Shown piece by piece: positions 35,147-44,194 of a stretch of DNA of 64,000 nt; the first letter of the stretch is position 1, and each line of letters starts with the position of its first letter. The translations under genes were made by a program, and so were the position numbers. The DNA comes from Roseovarius bejariae. GTDB lineage: Bacteria > Pseudomonadota > Alphaproteobacteria > Rhodobacterales > Rhodobacteraceae. The stretch lies in contig NZ_SZWE01000001.1 of assembly GCF_009669325.1 (NCBI RefSeq), positions 1,989,501 to 2,053,500 of the forward strand, in the 5' to 3' direction. The notes under the pieces were generated by a model. It was not told the origin of the DNA and did not search any database. It saw nothing but the letters and a program-made list of their open reading frames with translations.

Positions 35147-36465
35147 AACTATCGGGATGGGGAAGGTACCCAACGATTGACGCTCAAGTGACGGCACCGC
35201 GGAGCACAGATGAGTTGGCAAACCTTGTGAAGGAAGGCAGCGCGATTGCCCGTGGTAATGGGCGTGCCTATGGCGACAGCGCTGTCAGCCCGACAAACAC
35301 TATTCATATGAAGCACTTCAATCGCATGTTGGCGTTTGATGAAGAATCCGGGCAGCTGGTTGCTGAAGCAGGGGTGCTGCTTGCAGACGTGATTGAGGCG
35401 TTTCTACCGCGCGGCTGGTTCCCATCTGTGACACCAGGCACGAAGTTCGTCACTTTGGGCGGCATGATTGCGGCTGATGTACATGGGAAAAACCACCACA
35501 AGGATGGGAGCTTTGGCTCTTATGTAGACTGGATAGACATTTTTACGGCCGACGGCACTGTGCAGCGATGCTCGCAGACAGAAAACACAGAGCTGTTCGA
35601 ATGGACGATCGGGGGCATGGGGCTGACAGGGGTAATCTTGCGAGCTGCTATTCGTCTGCGCCCTGTGACTTCAGCTTGGATAGAGCAGACAACGTTAGCG
35701 GCAGACAATATAACCCATGCCATCGAGCTGTTCGAAAACTCGCTTGATGCGACCTATTCCGTTGCGTGGATTGATTGTTTGCAGACCGGAGAAGAGTTGG
35801 GGCGTTCCCTTGTGATGCTCGGAGAACATGCTCAGGCTACCTCCGTGCCGTTGCGGTATCGCAAACAGCCATTTCAGATGCCCGCGAAACGTAAGCTGAA
35901 CATTCCTGTCGACGTTCCTGGTTGGGTTTTAAACAGCTTTAGCGTTCGTGCCTTCAACGCCCTCTACTACTGGAATGGAAAGCGCAGACCTAAGAGGCAG
36001 ATTGTGGACTGGGATAGCTACTTCTACCCTCTCGATTCGGTACTGGGTTGGAACAAAATCTACGGACCTCATGGCTTTGCGCAGTTTCAATGCGTTATCC
36101 CGCTCAGCCAGGCAGAAGACGGGCTGACCGAGCTTCTTGCTGCCATAGCAAGCGCTGGTGCAGGTTCTTTTTTGGCAGTTCTCAAGCGATTTGGCGCACA
36201 GGAGAGTAGGTTCTCATTCCCAATGGAAGGCTATACGCTTGCGCTGGACTTTCCTGTGAACAGGAAATCATTGGCATTGATGAACGAGTTGGACAGTATC
36301 ACATTGCAACATAACGGGCGCTTCTACCTGGCAAAGGATAGTCGCATGCAGCGTGATGTGTTCTTGCAATCTGACCGCCGTGCTGAAGACTATTCAAAAT
36401 ATCGGCGAGATGAGAGTGTATCGGCTGCTTATAGCTCTGCACAGTCAGAAAGGCTTGGATTGTGA
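35143..36465 (+). CDS. dprE1: Decaprenyl-phosphoryl-beta-D-ribose 2'-oxidase homologue (DprE1-like)
   Basis: A 440-residue FAD-linked oxidase with the VAO fold. It carries the FAD motif ARGNGRAYGDSAVS, then TPGTKFVTLGGMIAADVHGK with NHHKDGSFG, and a C-terminal RFYLAKDSR with the FAD-contact lysine, all as in mycobacterial DprE1. It oxidises the 2-hydroxyl of polyprenyl-phosphoryl-ribose to the ketone; DprE2 then reduces it to the arabinose epimer. By my alignment from memory, the mycobacterial Cys387 (benzothiazinone target) is an Ala here (EGYTLALDFPV). Overlaps of ATGA upstream and GTGA downstream put it in strict coupling with its partners. Confidence 0.88.
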   Translation: MKLSGWGRYPTIDAQVTAPRSTDELANLVKEGSAIARGNGRAYGDSAVSPTNTIHMKHFNRMLAFDEESGQLVAEAGVLLADVIEAFLPRGWFPSVTPGTKFVTLGGMIAADVHGKNHHKDGSFGSYVDWIDIFTADGTVQRCSQTENTELFEWTIGGMGLTGVILRAAIRLRPVTSAWIEQTTLAADNITHAIELFENSLDATYSVAWIDCLQTGEELGRSLVMLGEHAQATSVPLRYRKQPFQMPAKRKLNIPVDVPGWVLNSFSVRAFNALYYWNGKRRPKRQIVDWDSYFYPLDSVLGWNKIYGPHGFAQFQCVIPLSQAEDGLTELLAAIASAGAGSFLAVLKRFGAQESRFSFPMEGYTLALDFPVNRKSLALMNELDSITLQHNGRFYLAKDSRMQRDVFLQSDRRAEDYSKYRRDESVSAAYSSAQSERLGL

Positions 36466-37199
36466 GAAATGGGGCTGTTCTTATTCTTGGTGCGCGAAGT
36501 GATATCGCCATGGCGCTCGCGCATCGATTTGCCAAAGCCGAATACGATATTCAACTGGCTGCGCGAAACGCTGAAAGCTTGGACGCAAGCCGCTGCGACA
36601 TTGAGCTTCGGTATAAAGTTACAGTGAGGCTGCACGAATTTGATGCTTTAGACATCACTTCTCATAAAGGCGTTCTAGAAGACTTGGCTGAATTGCCAAC
36701 TATTGCGGTCTGTGCTGTTGGCTACATGGGTGAGCAAGCACAGAGTGAGCGAGATACTAAAGCTGCAATAAAGGTACTGCGTAGTAACTTCGAAGGTCCC
36801 GCCAGTATACTCGCCGAACTCGCCAATAAATTCGCGCAGCGTGGTTCTGGTACTTTGGTTGGCATAAGTTCTGTTGCGGGCGAACGCGGCAGGGCAACCA
36901 ACTATGTGTACGGCTCCGCCAAGGCAGGCTTGACTGCTTTTCTGTCGGGGTTACGAAACCGGCTCGCGAAGAAAGGCGTGCATGTCGTTACTGTGTTACC
37001 TGGTTTTGTGGCAACGCAAATGACCGATGGCATGGACTTGCCAGCGAGATTGACAGCTGAGCCGGATGAAGTGGCGGACGCTGTGTTCAAGGCCGTTCGG
37101 AACCGGAACAATATAATATATGTAAAGCCAATATGGCGGCTCATAATGGTGATTATTAGAAATATTCCTGAACGAATTTTCAAGAGAATGAAGATATGA
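36462..37199 (+). CDS. dprE2: Decaprenyl-phosphoryl-2-keto-pentose reductase homologue (DprE2-like SDR)
   Basis: A 245-residue classical short-chain dehydrogenase. It begins AVLILGARSDIAMALAHRFA, the glycine-poor NAD(P) loop typical of DprE2. It has VCAVGYMGEQ and the catalytic Ser in GISSVAGERGRATNYVYGSA with the Tyr-x3-Lys (YGSAK). The length and loop agree with DprE2 (Rv3791) and rhizobial NoeP-type proteins. It would reduce the keto intermediate to polyprenyl-phosphoryl-arabinofuranose. It overlaps DprE1 by GTGA and the next membrane-protein gene by ATGA. Confidence 0.88.
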   Translation: MRNGAVLILGARSDIAMALAHRFAKAEYDIQLAARNAESLDASRCDIELRYKVTVRLHEFDALDITSHKGVLEDLAELPTIAVCAVGYMGEQAQSERDTKAAIKVLRSNFEGPASILAELANKFAQRGSGTLVGISSVAGERGRATNYVYGSAKAGLTAFLSGLRNRLAKKGVHVVTVLPGFVATQMTDGMDLPARLTAEPDEVADAVFKAVRNRNNIIYVKPIWRLIMVIIRNIPERIFKRMKI

Positions 37200-38335
37200 G
37201 TGCCTCAAAGGGTACAAGTTCTCCCTTTATGACCATGCTCATCTTCTTCTTGGCGATGTGTTTTTCTTTTTTTGTGCTGAACAGGTGGGCTGTTTCCGAC
37301 CTAGGCCTGCTGTCTTATGGCAGGGTTTGGCAACTCTATATTTCTTATACTGATTTCGGATTTTTCCGCCGTGGGCTCATAGGGACACTGTTGTCTGAAA
37401 CGGGTATCAACTCCATTTTTTCAAATGAATACGTCTTTGCACTCCTTATTCATCATGTCGCTGTGGAGGCGCTTGCTCTGCTGACAGCCTGGTATTGTAT
37501 AAAGGAGAAATTGGCCAATCCGTTGTTCCTGATTGGCGTCGCGTTTTCGCCTGCTTTCATAATCCATTCCGGCTACACAACCGGCGCGCTTGATGTTTTT
37601 GTTTTGCTGTTTGCTGTCGTCAATATTCTATACATTAGGAATGTGTATCTATTCAGCATTATCCTAGTTGCAGGGATATTTACACACGAGCTATTCATCT
37701 TCACGTTACCAGCACAATTTTGGGCATTTTATTACTTCAAAACGCTCAAGATAGAAAAAACACTTGGTCCCATCGATTACATTCCCATCGTTTTTGCCAT
37801 CCTCGCCACTTGCATTGTTATTTTTTTCGGGCGCGTAGACCTGCCCGAGCCTGAATTTAAAGAGGTTATGAGCAGTCGTCTGCCGAACGCGTTCAACAAG
37901 CATCCATTTTGGAGTGGATATTTTGAAGTTGGTGCCCCGTTTGAGCAAACTATTTATTCGGCATATCGTCTTCTCTCAAGTTTGAATAGTGGGGAGGTGG
38001 CCTTTGTGCTTCTTCCTTTGGTGTATGTGGTTTTTCTCACTTTGAGAGCCTTGCAGTATGTCAATGGATACGGTGAATCTGCTCTCCTTTTTGCTGCCAT
38101 ATCAGCACCATTGTTGACGTCGCTAGTTGCAACGGACCTACACAGATGGGTCGCGATGAGCGCAAACATGGCGCTTTTGCTCACGCTGCTTTTGGCTTCA
38201 CGGGATGGTGCTACAATATCGAAGTGGAATATTCCGATTGCTCTCTTCTGCTTTTTAGCGCCGTTTGGGGCGGCTGAATTGGAGCGACCCTTTCCCCTTC
38301 ACCAGTTTGTGCTTGAGGAAATGATGACGGACTGA
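37196..38335 (+). CDS. Polytopic membrane protein of unknown family, candidate arabinofuranosyltransferase
   Basis: A 379-residue integral membrane protein with about nine or ten helices; I do not recognise the family. The first helix (MLIFFLAMCFSFFVLNRWAV) is followed by a periplasmic loop with DFGFFRRGLIGTLLSETGI. Later IHSGYTTGALDVFVLLFAVV and FTHELFIFTLPAQFWAFYYF contain conserved-looking acidic and aromatic residues. This layout resembles GT-C type lipid-linked-sugar glycosyltransferases. It is the last gene of the DprE1/DprE2 operon and overlaps DprE2 by four bases, so it may use polyprenyl-phosphoryl-arabinose. The function is inference. It could also be a polymerase or transporter. 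Confidence 0.6.
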   Translation: MSASKGTSSPFMTMLIFFLAMCFSFFVLNRWAVSDLGLLSYGRVWQLYISYTDFGFFRRGLIGTLLSETGINSIFSNEYVFALLIHHVAVEALALLTAWYCIKEKLANPLFLIGVAFSPAFIIHSGYTTGALDVFVLLFAVVNILYIRNVYLFSIILVAGIFTHELFIFTLPAQFWAFYYFKTLKIEKTLGPIDYIPIVFAILATCIVIFFGRVDLPEPEFKEVMSSRLPNAFNKHPFWSGYFEVGAPFEQTIYSAYRLLSSLNSGEVAFVLLPLVYVVFLTLRALQYVNGYGESALLFAAISAPLLTSLVATDLHRWVAMSANMALLLTLLLASRDGATISKWNIPIALFCFLAPFGAAELERPFPLHQFVLEEMMTD

Positions 38336-38689
38336 CTTACCATTCACGGGTGACAAACAAGACTAACTTTCAGTAGTGTGCTGAATGATTGCTGGGCACT
38401 CGAAAAATGGTGTTTTGTGGCTTCGACAAAGTTAACCATCGGATTTCAATATTTTGTACTTTGTTCGGGGCCGACCTATGAGGGGACGCGCCGGCGCGTG
38501 AACAGGATCGGCGTATAAGGCCACCCGGGAACTCTGAGTTCGGTATGATATAGGATAAAAGCGATTTTGCTATGCGAGTTTATCACGTTGGTTTGAAGTG
38601 CGAGAGAAGCGATTTGCTTGTCGTCAATTGGCATGTAGAAATAGTGACGCAGGCTCATAAGTGTCTAAATCAGGAGAAAAATTAGGTCC
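38336..38689 (+). other. Intergenic region upstream of the exosortase
   Basis: A 354-base stretch between the arabinose operon and the exosortase gene. I see AGGAG at about 38672 as its ribosome-binding site. Neither palindrome copies nor ops-like sites recur here. No supported gene was seen on either strand. Confidence 0.45.
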
Positions 38690-40297
38690 ATGTCGACAAT
38701 AACGGATCAAGACTACTTAGCCAAAACCACAGGCGGATGGTTGAGCTGGGGACTATTCTGGCTGATTGTGATCACGCTTGCTGCAGGACTGCTTTTTTGG
38801 TCCGGCTTCGAAATCTTGTTTGAAGCCTGGAGTAGGCCGGAGTACAGTCACGGGCCGCTGATCCCTGTGCTTTCGGCGCTGATGTTCCTGCGTGAACTAA
38901 AGCAATTCCCGCCTCAACCTGGGCCAAAGAATGACCGATGGCCAGGCGTGTTCGTAGTTTTGCTCTCGGTTATGGTAATGGCGCTGGGTACACTCCTGAA
39001 GTTAGACTCTCTGGAGGCCTACGCCATCATTATCTGGGTGGCGGGCATCTTACTTATCAGCTTTGGCTGGAGGACCGGTAAGCATTTTTGGCCCCCGGTG
39101 CTTCATTTGGTCTTCATGCTGCCATTGCCAGGCCTGCTTTATTATGAAGTCTCTACGGTACTGCAGCTTGTGTCTTCTGAGCTGGGGGTTTGGTTCCTTC
39201 AGCTTGCTAATATCCCGGTCTATCTCGATGGGAATATTATCGACCTTGGGGTTTTGAAATTGCATGTCGCAGAGGCCTGTTCTGGACTGCGCTATCTTTT
39301 TCCAATCCTCAGTTTTTCGTATATTTTCGCGCTTCTTTATCAAGGCCCAAAATGGCACAAGGTTTTGCTTCTTTTGGCAGCTGCGCCTATCGCCGTCTTC
39401 ATGAACTCGGTGCGCATTGCGCTGGCCGGCATTCTTGTGCAGCGTTTTGGGCTTGAATGGCTCGAAGGGTTCACTCATTTCTTTGAGGGCTGGGTGATCT
39501 TCATGTCAAGCGTGTTGATCCTTTTCGGTTTTGCGTGGGTCTTGCTCAAACTAAACCCTCGCAAGATGAGTTTGGTAGAGGCGCTTGATCTGAATACAGA
39601 GGGGGTCTTTCCCCAGCTCACCCGGCTGAAGCTGACGCAGGCCTCTCCGGCGCTAATTACCGCAACCATATTGATGATCATTTTCGTCATCGCCTGGCCA
39701 CTGGTCCCGGATCGCAATCATGCCGCACCGGATCGGCCCAGCTTTGCTGTGTTTCCCAAACAGGTTGGAGACTGGCGCCAAGTTGGACAGGAGCAAAGTT
39801 TTACTCCCGAAGTGGAACGAATCTTGGCTGCTGATGATTACCACGCGGTACAGTTCGGTCAGTCATCAAGCTCGCCCACGATAGACTTTTTTACGGCGTG
39901 GTATGAGGATCTGGCCGAAAATGGTGTGATGCATACACCTGAAATTTGCTTGCCCGGTGCGGGCTGGGAAATTGCCAAAGTGGACATGGTTGATATTGCC
40001 GGCGACCTGGGCCTGAATTCCCCATACAAGGTAAACCGGATTATCATCCAGAAGGGGTCACAACGAAGTCTGGTATACTACTGGTTTACACACATGGGTC
40101 ATGCGATCCCGCGCAGTGCGTCCGCGAAGTTCAGTGTGCTTACCAGAGGGGTGATGGCTGGTCGCTCTGACGGAGCTATCATCAGGCTAATTGGCCCGAT
40201 CAGAGAGGGCCAGTCGGAGGAAGTTGTCGAAGCGCAGATGAACGATCTGCTGAAAGAGCTTCTTACCGAATTACCGCGGTTCATACCTGGCCGATAA
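38690..40297 (+). CDS. xrtD: Exosortase D (VPLPA-CTERM-specific) fused to an EpsI domain
   Basis: A 535-residue fusion typical of Rhodobacterales. The N-terminal half is an exosortase: a polytopic transpeptidase with about eight helices. Its catalytic triad is visible as Cys197 in HVAEACSGLRYLFPIL, Arg242 in MNSVRIALAG and His263 in GFTHFFEGWVIF. It opens with the family block WSRPEYSHGPLIPVLSAL. The C-terminal half (from about residue 340) is an EpsI-like domain (PSFAVFPKQVGDWRQVGQEQ, HTPEICLPGAGWEIAKVDM, YYWFTHMGHAIPRSASAK). It cleaves C-terminal VPLPA signals of exported proteins and probably attaches them to the surface polymer. Substrates with that signal are encoded at 51294 and 58862. 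Confidence 0.93.
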   Translation: MSTITDQDYLAKTTGGWLSWGLFWLIVITLAAGLLFWSGFEILFEAWSRPEYSHGPLIPVLSALMFLRELKQFPPQPGPKNDRWPGVFVVLLSVMVMALGTLLKLDSLEAYAIIIWVAGILLISFGWRTGKHFWPPVLHLVFMLPLPGLLYYEVSTVLQLVSSELGVWFLQLANIPVYLDGNIIDLGVLKLHVAEACSGLRYLFPILSFSYIFALLYQGPKWHKVLLLLAAAPIAVFMNSVRIALAGILVQRFGLEWLEGFTHFFEGWVIFMSSVLILFGFAWVLLKLNPRKMSLVEALDLNTEGVFPQLTRLKLTQASPALITATILMIIFVIAWPLVPDRNHAAPDRPSFAVFPKQVGDWRQVGQEQSFTPEVERILAADDYHAVQFGQSSSSPTIDFFTAWYEDLAENGVMHTPEICLPGAGWEIAKVDMVDIAGDLGLNSPYKVNRIIIQKGSQRSLVYYWFTHMGHAIPRSASAKFSVLTRGVMAGRSDGAIIRLIGPIREGQSEEVVEAQMNDLLKELLTELPRFIPGR

Positions 40298-40489
40298 CGG
40301 TGCGCCCTTGGCCTGCAGCCTTCGAAACAGCCTGGCGTGATTACTTAACGGAGATGGTTCATCTCGCGGGGTCTTCACATTTTCTGTTCAAATCCTTAGC
40401 TAGATTTGGTCTTTGGCGAAAAACCTCATAATTCCGAGGTGTTGAGCACCGGGTTTATTTCAATGGCTTGGAGTTGATCCCCGCGTGGA

Positions 40490-40898
40490 ATAGCCCCCTG
40501 AAAGTGGTCCACCAACTGGGATAGATTGTCCCGTAAATTGGAGGATCAGCGATGGCTGGAAAACGAGAGAAGCCCGAAGAGATTGTATCGAAGCTTCGGC
40601 AAGTTGAAGTTCTGCAGGGACAAGGCGCGACGATTGCCGAGGCGGTGCGCCAGATCGGCGTGACGGAGCAGACGTTCTATCGATGGCGGAAGCTTTATGG
40701 CGGGATGCAACGGTCTCAGCTCGTTCGGCTGAAGGAGCTTGAGAAGGAAAACCAGCGGCTTCGGCGGGCGGTGTCGGACCTGACGTTGGACAAGCTGATC
40801 CTGACAGAGGCCGCGAAGGGAAACTTCTGAGCCCTTCACGTCGCCGCAAGTGCATCGACCATGTGCGGCGGGAGCTTGGCGTATAGGAACGCCGCGCC
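40490..40898 (+). mobile_element. IS3-family element A, interrupted by element B
   Basis: It holds orfA (40552-40830) and the start of orfB (40824-40884, reading [20 protein letters not shown] then TAG). The similarity to orfB breaks a few codons later, where IS element B begins at 40899. The left end lies near 40490. A short degenerate match to its right half may persist after 42291 (QH and R residues of orfB), so element B landed inside orfB of element A. Confidence 0.7.
40552..40830 (+). CDS. IS3-family transposase orfA (element A)
   Basis: A 92-residue orfA product with a helix-turn-helix: EEIVSKLRQVEVLQGQGATI, then GVTEQTFYRWRKLYGG, and a leucine-rich coiled tail (RLKELEKENQRLRRAVSDL). 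It ends EAAKGNF just before the orfB frame. It matches orfA proteins of IS3-family elements such as the IS407 group. Its partner orfB is interrupted, so the element cannot move by itself. Confidence 0.85.
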   Translation: MAGKREKPEEIVSKLRQVEVLQGQGATIAEAVRQIGVTEQTFYRWRKLYGGMQRSQLVRLKELEKENQRLRRAVSDLTLDKLILTEAAKGNF

Positions 40899-40947
40899 TG
40901 AACCTCCGGGTTTCCCGGAGGCTCCAAATCGAGGAAGGATTGGAGCC

Positions 40948-41280
40948 ATGGAAAAAGACAACAGAGCGAACCGCTATTCACCTGAGACACGCGCGAGAGC
41001 CGTGCGGATGGTGGTCGACAATCAGGGCAACTATGAGAGCCAGTCAGCAGCGATCAAGGCGATTGCGCCGAAGATCGGCTGCGGCCGCGACACATTGCGG
41101 CGTTGGGTTCAGCAGGAGGAAACCGACACGGGCTGCCGAGATGGCGTGATGTCAGAGGAACGGGCCCGGATCAAGGATCTGGAACGCGAGGTTCGGGAGC
41201 TTCGGCAGGCCAACGAAATCCTGAAGAAGGCATCGGCGTATTTTGCCCAGGCGGAGCTCGACCGCCCACTGAAACGATGA
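40948..41280 (+). CDS. IS3-family transposase orfA (element B)
   Basis: A 110-residue orfA product: [16 protein letters not shown], then [20 protein letters not shown] as the DNA-binding part, and a leucine-rich C-terminus ([20 protein letters not shown]) that mediates orfAB contacts. It ends with ATGA overlapping the orfB start. This is the expected arrangement for IS3 elements. ATG at 40948 is preceded by GGAAGGATTGGAG. Confidence 0.88.
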   Translation: MEKDNRANRYSPETRARAVRMVVDNQGNYESQSAAIKAIAPKIGCGRDTLRRWVQQEETDTGCRDGVMSEERARIKDLEREVRELRQANEILKKASAYFAQAELDRPLKR

Positions 41281-41640
41281 TCGGGTTCATCGATGATCAT
41301 CGGGCCGAGTATGGGGTCGAGCCGATCTGCCGGGTTCTGCCGATCGCCCCCTCGACCTTCTACGAGCACAAAGCTATCGAGCGTGACCCGGTTCGTGCCT
41401 CGGATCGCGCCAAGCGAGATGCTGAGTTGCGATCCGAGGTTCAGCGTGTTTGGGATCAGAACTTCAAGGTCTACGGGGTGCGCAAGGTGTGGCACCAAAT
41501 GCGGCGGGAGGGCTTCGATGTGGCCCGCTGCACCGTGGAACGGCTGATGCGGGAGCTGGGTATACAGGGCGTCGTTCGTGGCAAGCCGCAGAAGACGACG
41601 AAGCCCGATAAGGCGCTGCCATGCCCAAGGGACAAGGTGA

Positions 41641-42132
<492 letters not shown>

Positions 42133-42502
42133 TGAAATGGGTCGACTGGTTCAACAATCGCCGCCTGCTGCAACCCATCGGGAACATCCCACCAGCAGAG
42201 GCCGAGGAGAAGTTCTATGAACAGTGCAACGAGTTCGATAAAGTCGCGTAAAACGGAGTAATCAGCCTCCGGCAAAACCGGGGCGGTTCAGGGGCCCGCA
42301 CCTGACAGCATCAGAGCGGCGCACGCGGCGAGGGTTCTAAGGTTTCGGTGCATCAGGACGCGATGTCCCTAAAAATCTACATGTGGCCCTTCCGCGGACC
42401 TCCATCCCTAAATAAAGTGAAGCATAATAAGAATAAGGCGCGCACCAGTGTGCGACGCCAGGAGGAGAAAAACGAAAACGTGGCAACCGAAAGGAGCAAG
42501 GG

Positions 42503-43153
42503 ATGCCCAATGACATATCACCCCGAGACCCGGGCCGTTTCGGGCTCGAGAGTTTCGCGCAGGTCCTGCCCGAGCGAGACCCTATCACCGGCGAGGACCC
42601 CGGTTCCTTTGATGGCTTTCATGAGGGCATGATGCGTTCGCTTGCCCCGCTGACGCCCTATGAGTGCGTCATTGCCGAGAACCTCGTCGCCATCGAGTGG
42701 GAACTCCTCCAGCACCGACGCATGCGAGACGCATGCCTGCGACAGACTATACGCGGCGCGATCCGCGACGCCGTTGTCGCACAGCGCAAGGCAGCACATG
42801 AAGACGCCCTTGACGTGGCGTGGGATCGCTTCATCGAGGACGGCGGCGATGAAGACGATTGGGAAGAGCCCGTCACGTTCGACGGGGAGGCCGCGGAACG
42901 CGCCGGCGACGACCTCGCCACGCGCGCGATCTCCCACGACCGCGACGTCCAGGCCACCGCCTACGCCGAGATCGCCGAGCTTGGCCAGGACCCCGTCGAG
43001 GTGATGAGCGCGGCCTACCGGGACTTTCCTAGTCCGGCAAAGCGTCACGACGCACAGATCCTGGACCTTGAGCGGCGGCGGCGCGACGTTAAGCGGGATT
43101 ATGACGCCTTGCAGGCCGCGCGCCCTCTGGACGGCGCGGTTATCGAGGGATGA
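42503..43153 (+). CDS. Hypothetical acidic protein between insertion sequences
   Basis: A 216-residue soluble protein, rich in Asp, Glu and Ala, without signal peptide or membrane helix. It has a helical middle (YECVIAENLVAIEWELLQHR, then RMRDACLRQTIRGAIRD) and ends in a charged helix (HDAQILDLERRRRDVKRDYD). I do not recognise the family. ATG at 42503 is preceded by AAAGGAGCAAGGG, a convincing ribosome-binding site. It overlaps the next gene by four bases, so the two form a conserved-looking pair. GC content is visibly higher than the EPS genes, suggesting a separate, transferred origin. Confidence 0.7.
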   Translation: MPNDISPRDPGRFGLESFAQVLPERDPITGEDPGSFDGFHEGMMRSLAPLTPYECVIAENLVAIEWELLQHRRMRDACLRQTIRGAIRDAVVAQRKAAHEDALDVAWDRFIEDGGDEDDWEEPVTFDGEAAERAGDDLATRAISHDRDVQATAYAEIAELGQDPVEVMSAAYRDFPSPAKRHDAQILDLERRRRDVKRDYDALQAARPLDGAVIEG

Positions 43154-43695
43154 CGGACGACGTCCTCACCGCGCGCAACCGCGCCAACGCGCAGAACAGC
43201 ACGGGCCCCAAGACAGAGGCCGGCAAGACAAAGGTCGCGGGTAACGCCAGGCGCCACGGCGCCACGTCGCGCCCCGATCCCGACCAGGTTGCCACCTGGC
43301 TCGCCATCATCCTGGATCGCCCCGAGCTGACCTCCCGGGATCTCCTGCCCGAGGACGACGCCGGGTACCGCGCCCTGGCCCTGGCCGAGGCCGAGGTGCG
43401 CTTTATCATGGCGCTGCAGGCCCTGCAGGAGTTCGAGGCGGGATGCGCGGCATCCGACGAAATCACGCAGGATCTGCGGGAGGTGGGCCAGGGGATCATG
43501 CAGGAGCTCATCGATGATGGCGGTACGAAACGGGAGGTTCGCTCCGGGACCGCTCTTATGGACCACATTCTCCAGCACGAAGCGCAGGAAACCCATTCTG
43601 GCGGCAAACGGCACCGGCTTCTCAAGCGCTACCTTGCCGAGGCAAAGGCGCAGCGCCGCAAGGCTCTGGCCGCCTGGCTCGCGGTCGCGGCCTAG
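43150..43695 (+). CDS. Hypothetical protein with STGPKT-NARRHG motif
   Basis: A 181-residue protein. Its N-terminal region reads ARNRANAQNSTGPKTEAGKT followed by VAGNARRHGATS. This short basic signature recurs in many uncharacterised bacterial and phage-related proteins, but I know of no proven function. The rest is helical (GYRALALAEAEVRFIMALQA) with a Lys/Arg-rich C-terminus (RHRLLKRYLAEAKAQRRKAL). It overlaps the preceding gene by ATGA and is GC-rich like it. The two may be mobile cargo between the IS elements. Function left open. Confidence 0.68.
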   Translation: MTDDVLTARNRANAQNSTGPKTEAGKTKVAGNARRHGATSRPDPDQVATWLAIILDRPELTSRDLLPEDDAGYRALALAEAEVRFIMALQALQEFEAGCAASDEITQDLREVGQGIMQELIDDGGTKREVRSGTALMDHILQHEAQETHSGGKRHRLLKRYLAEAKAQRRKALAAWLAVAA

Positions 43696-43912
43696 GGGGG
43701 ATGCGGCCGCCGCGCCGCGTGAGGGCCGATTTCCCGAAACAAAGCCAAATTACCACCTTGGGTTGTAATTCGGGCTCAAACGTCCGATAACGCTGATCAT
43801 CACAAATAGTCCTGAACGAGTTTATGGTAAAACGGTGTCTGTGCCCCACTTTTTTTGCTTCTCCAGTTTCTGCGAGGTCATCCCTGTTGTTGAACAGGGA
43901 AGTATTTTCTCC

Positions 43913-44095
43913 ATGGAGACTACGGCGGAGTTTCTCAGGTCGCTTGGTGTGGTGATCTACTTGGGTGGTCGGCGGCGCTGGCCTGAAGAGGTCAAAGCAC
44001 GGATTGTTGCGGAAACGCTTGAGCCCGGTATCACGGTAAATTCGGTTGCGGCAAAGTATGGGGTTCGCGCGCACACTTTACGCCATCAAGCTGAA
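43913..44095 (+). pseudogene. IS66-type orfA remnant
   Basis: The frame reads METTAEFLRSLGVVIYLGGR, RRWPEEVKARIVAETLEPGI and TVNSVAAKYGVRAHTL, the start of IS66-family orfA (TnpA) with its helix-turn-helix. Similarity ends near 44095 and the rest of the element is absent. The stub is bracketed by the 10-base direct repeat TGTGCCCCAC at 43840-43849 and 44101-44110, which may mark an old excision or insertion event. Confidence 0.7.
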
Positions 44096-44194
44096 ATGCA
44101 TGTGCCCCACAGCCATCATTTACACTGGCTGGCAGAAGGAGAGTATGAAGTGGGGCGGGAAAAACTACGCACCGTTCCAGGAGTTCTCGGCCGA

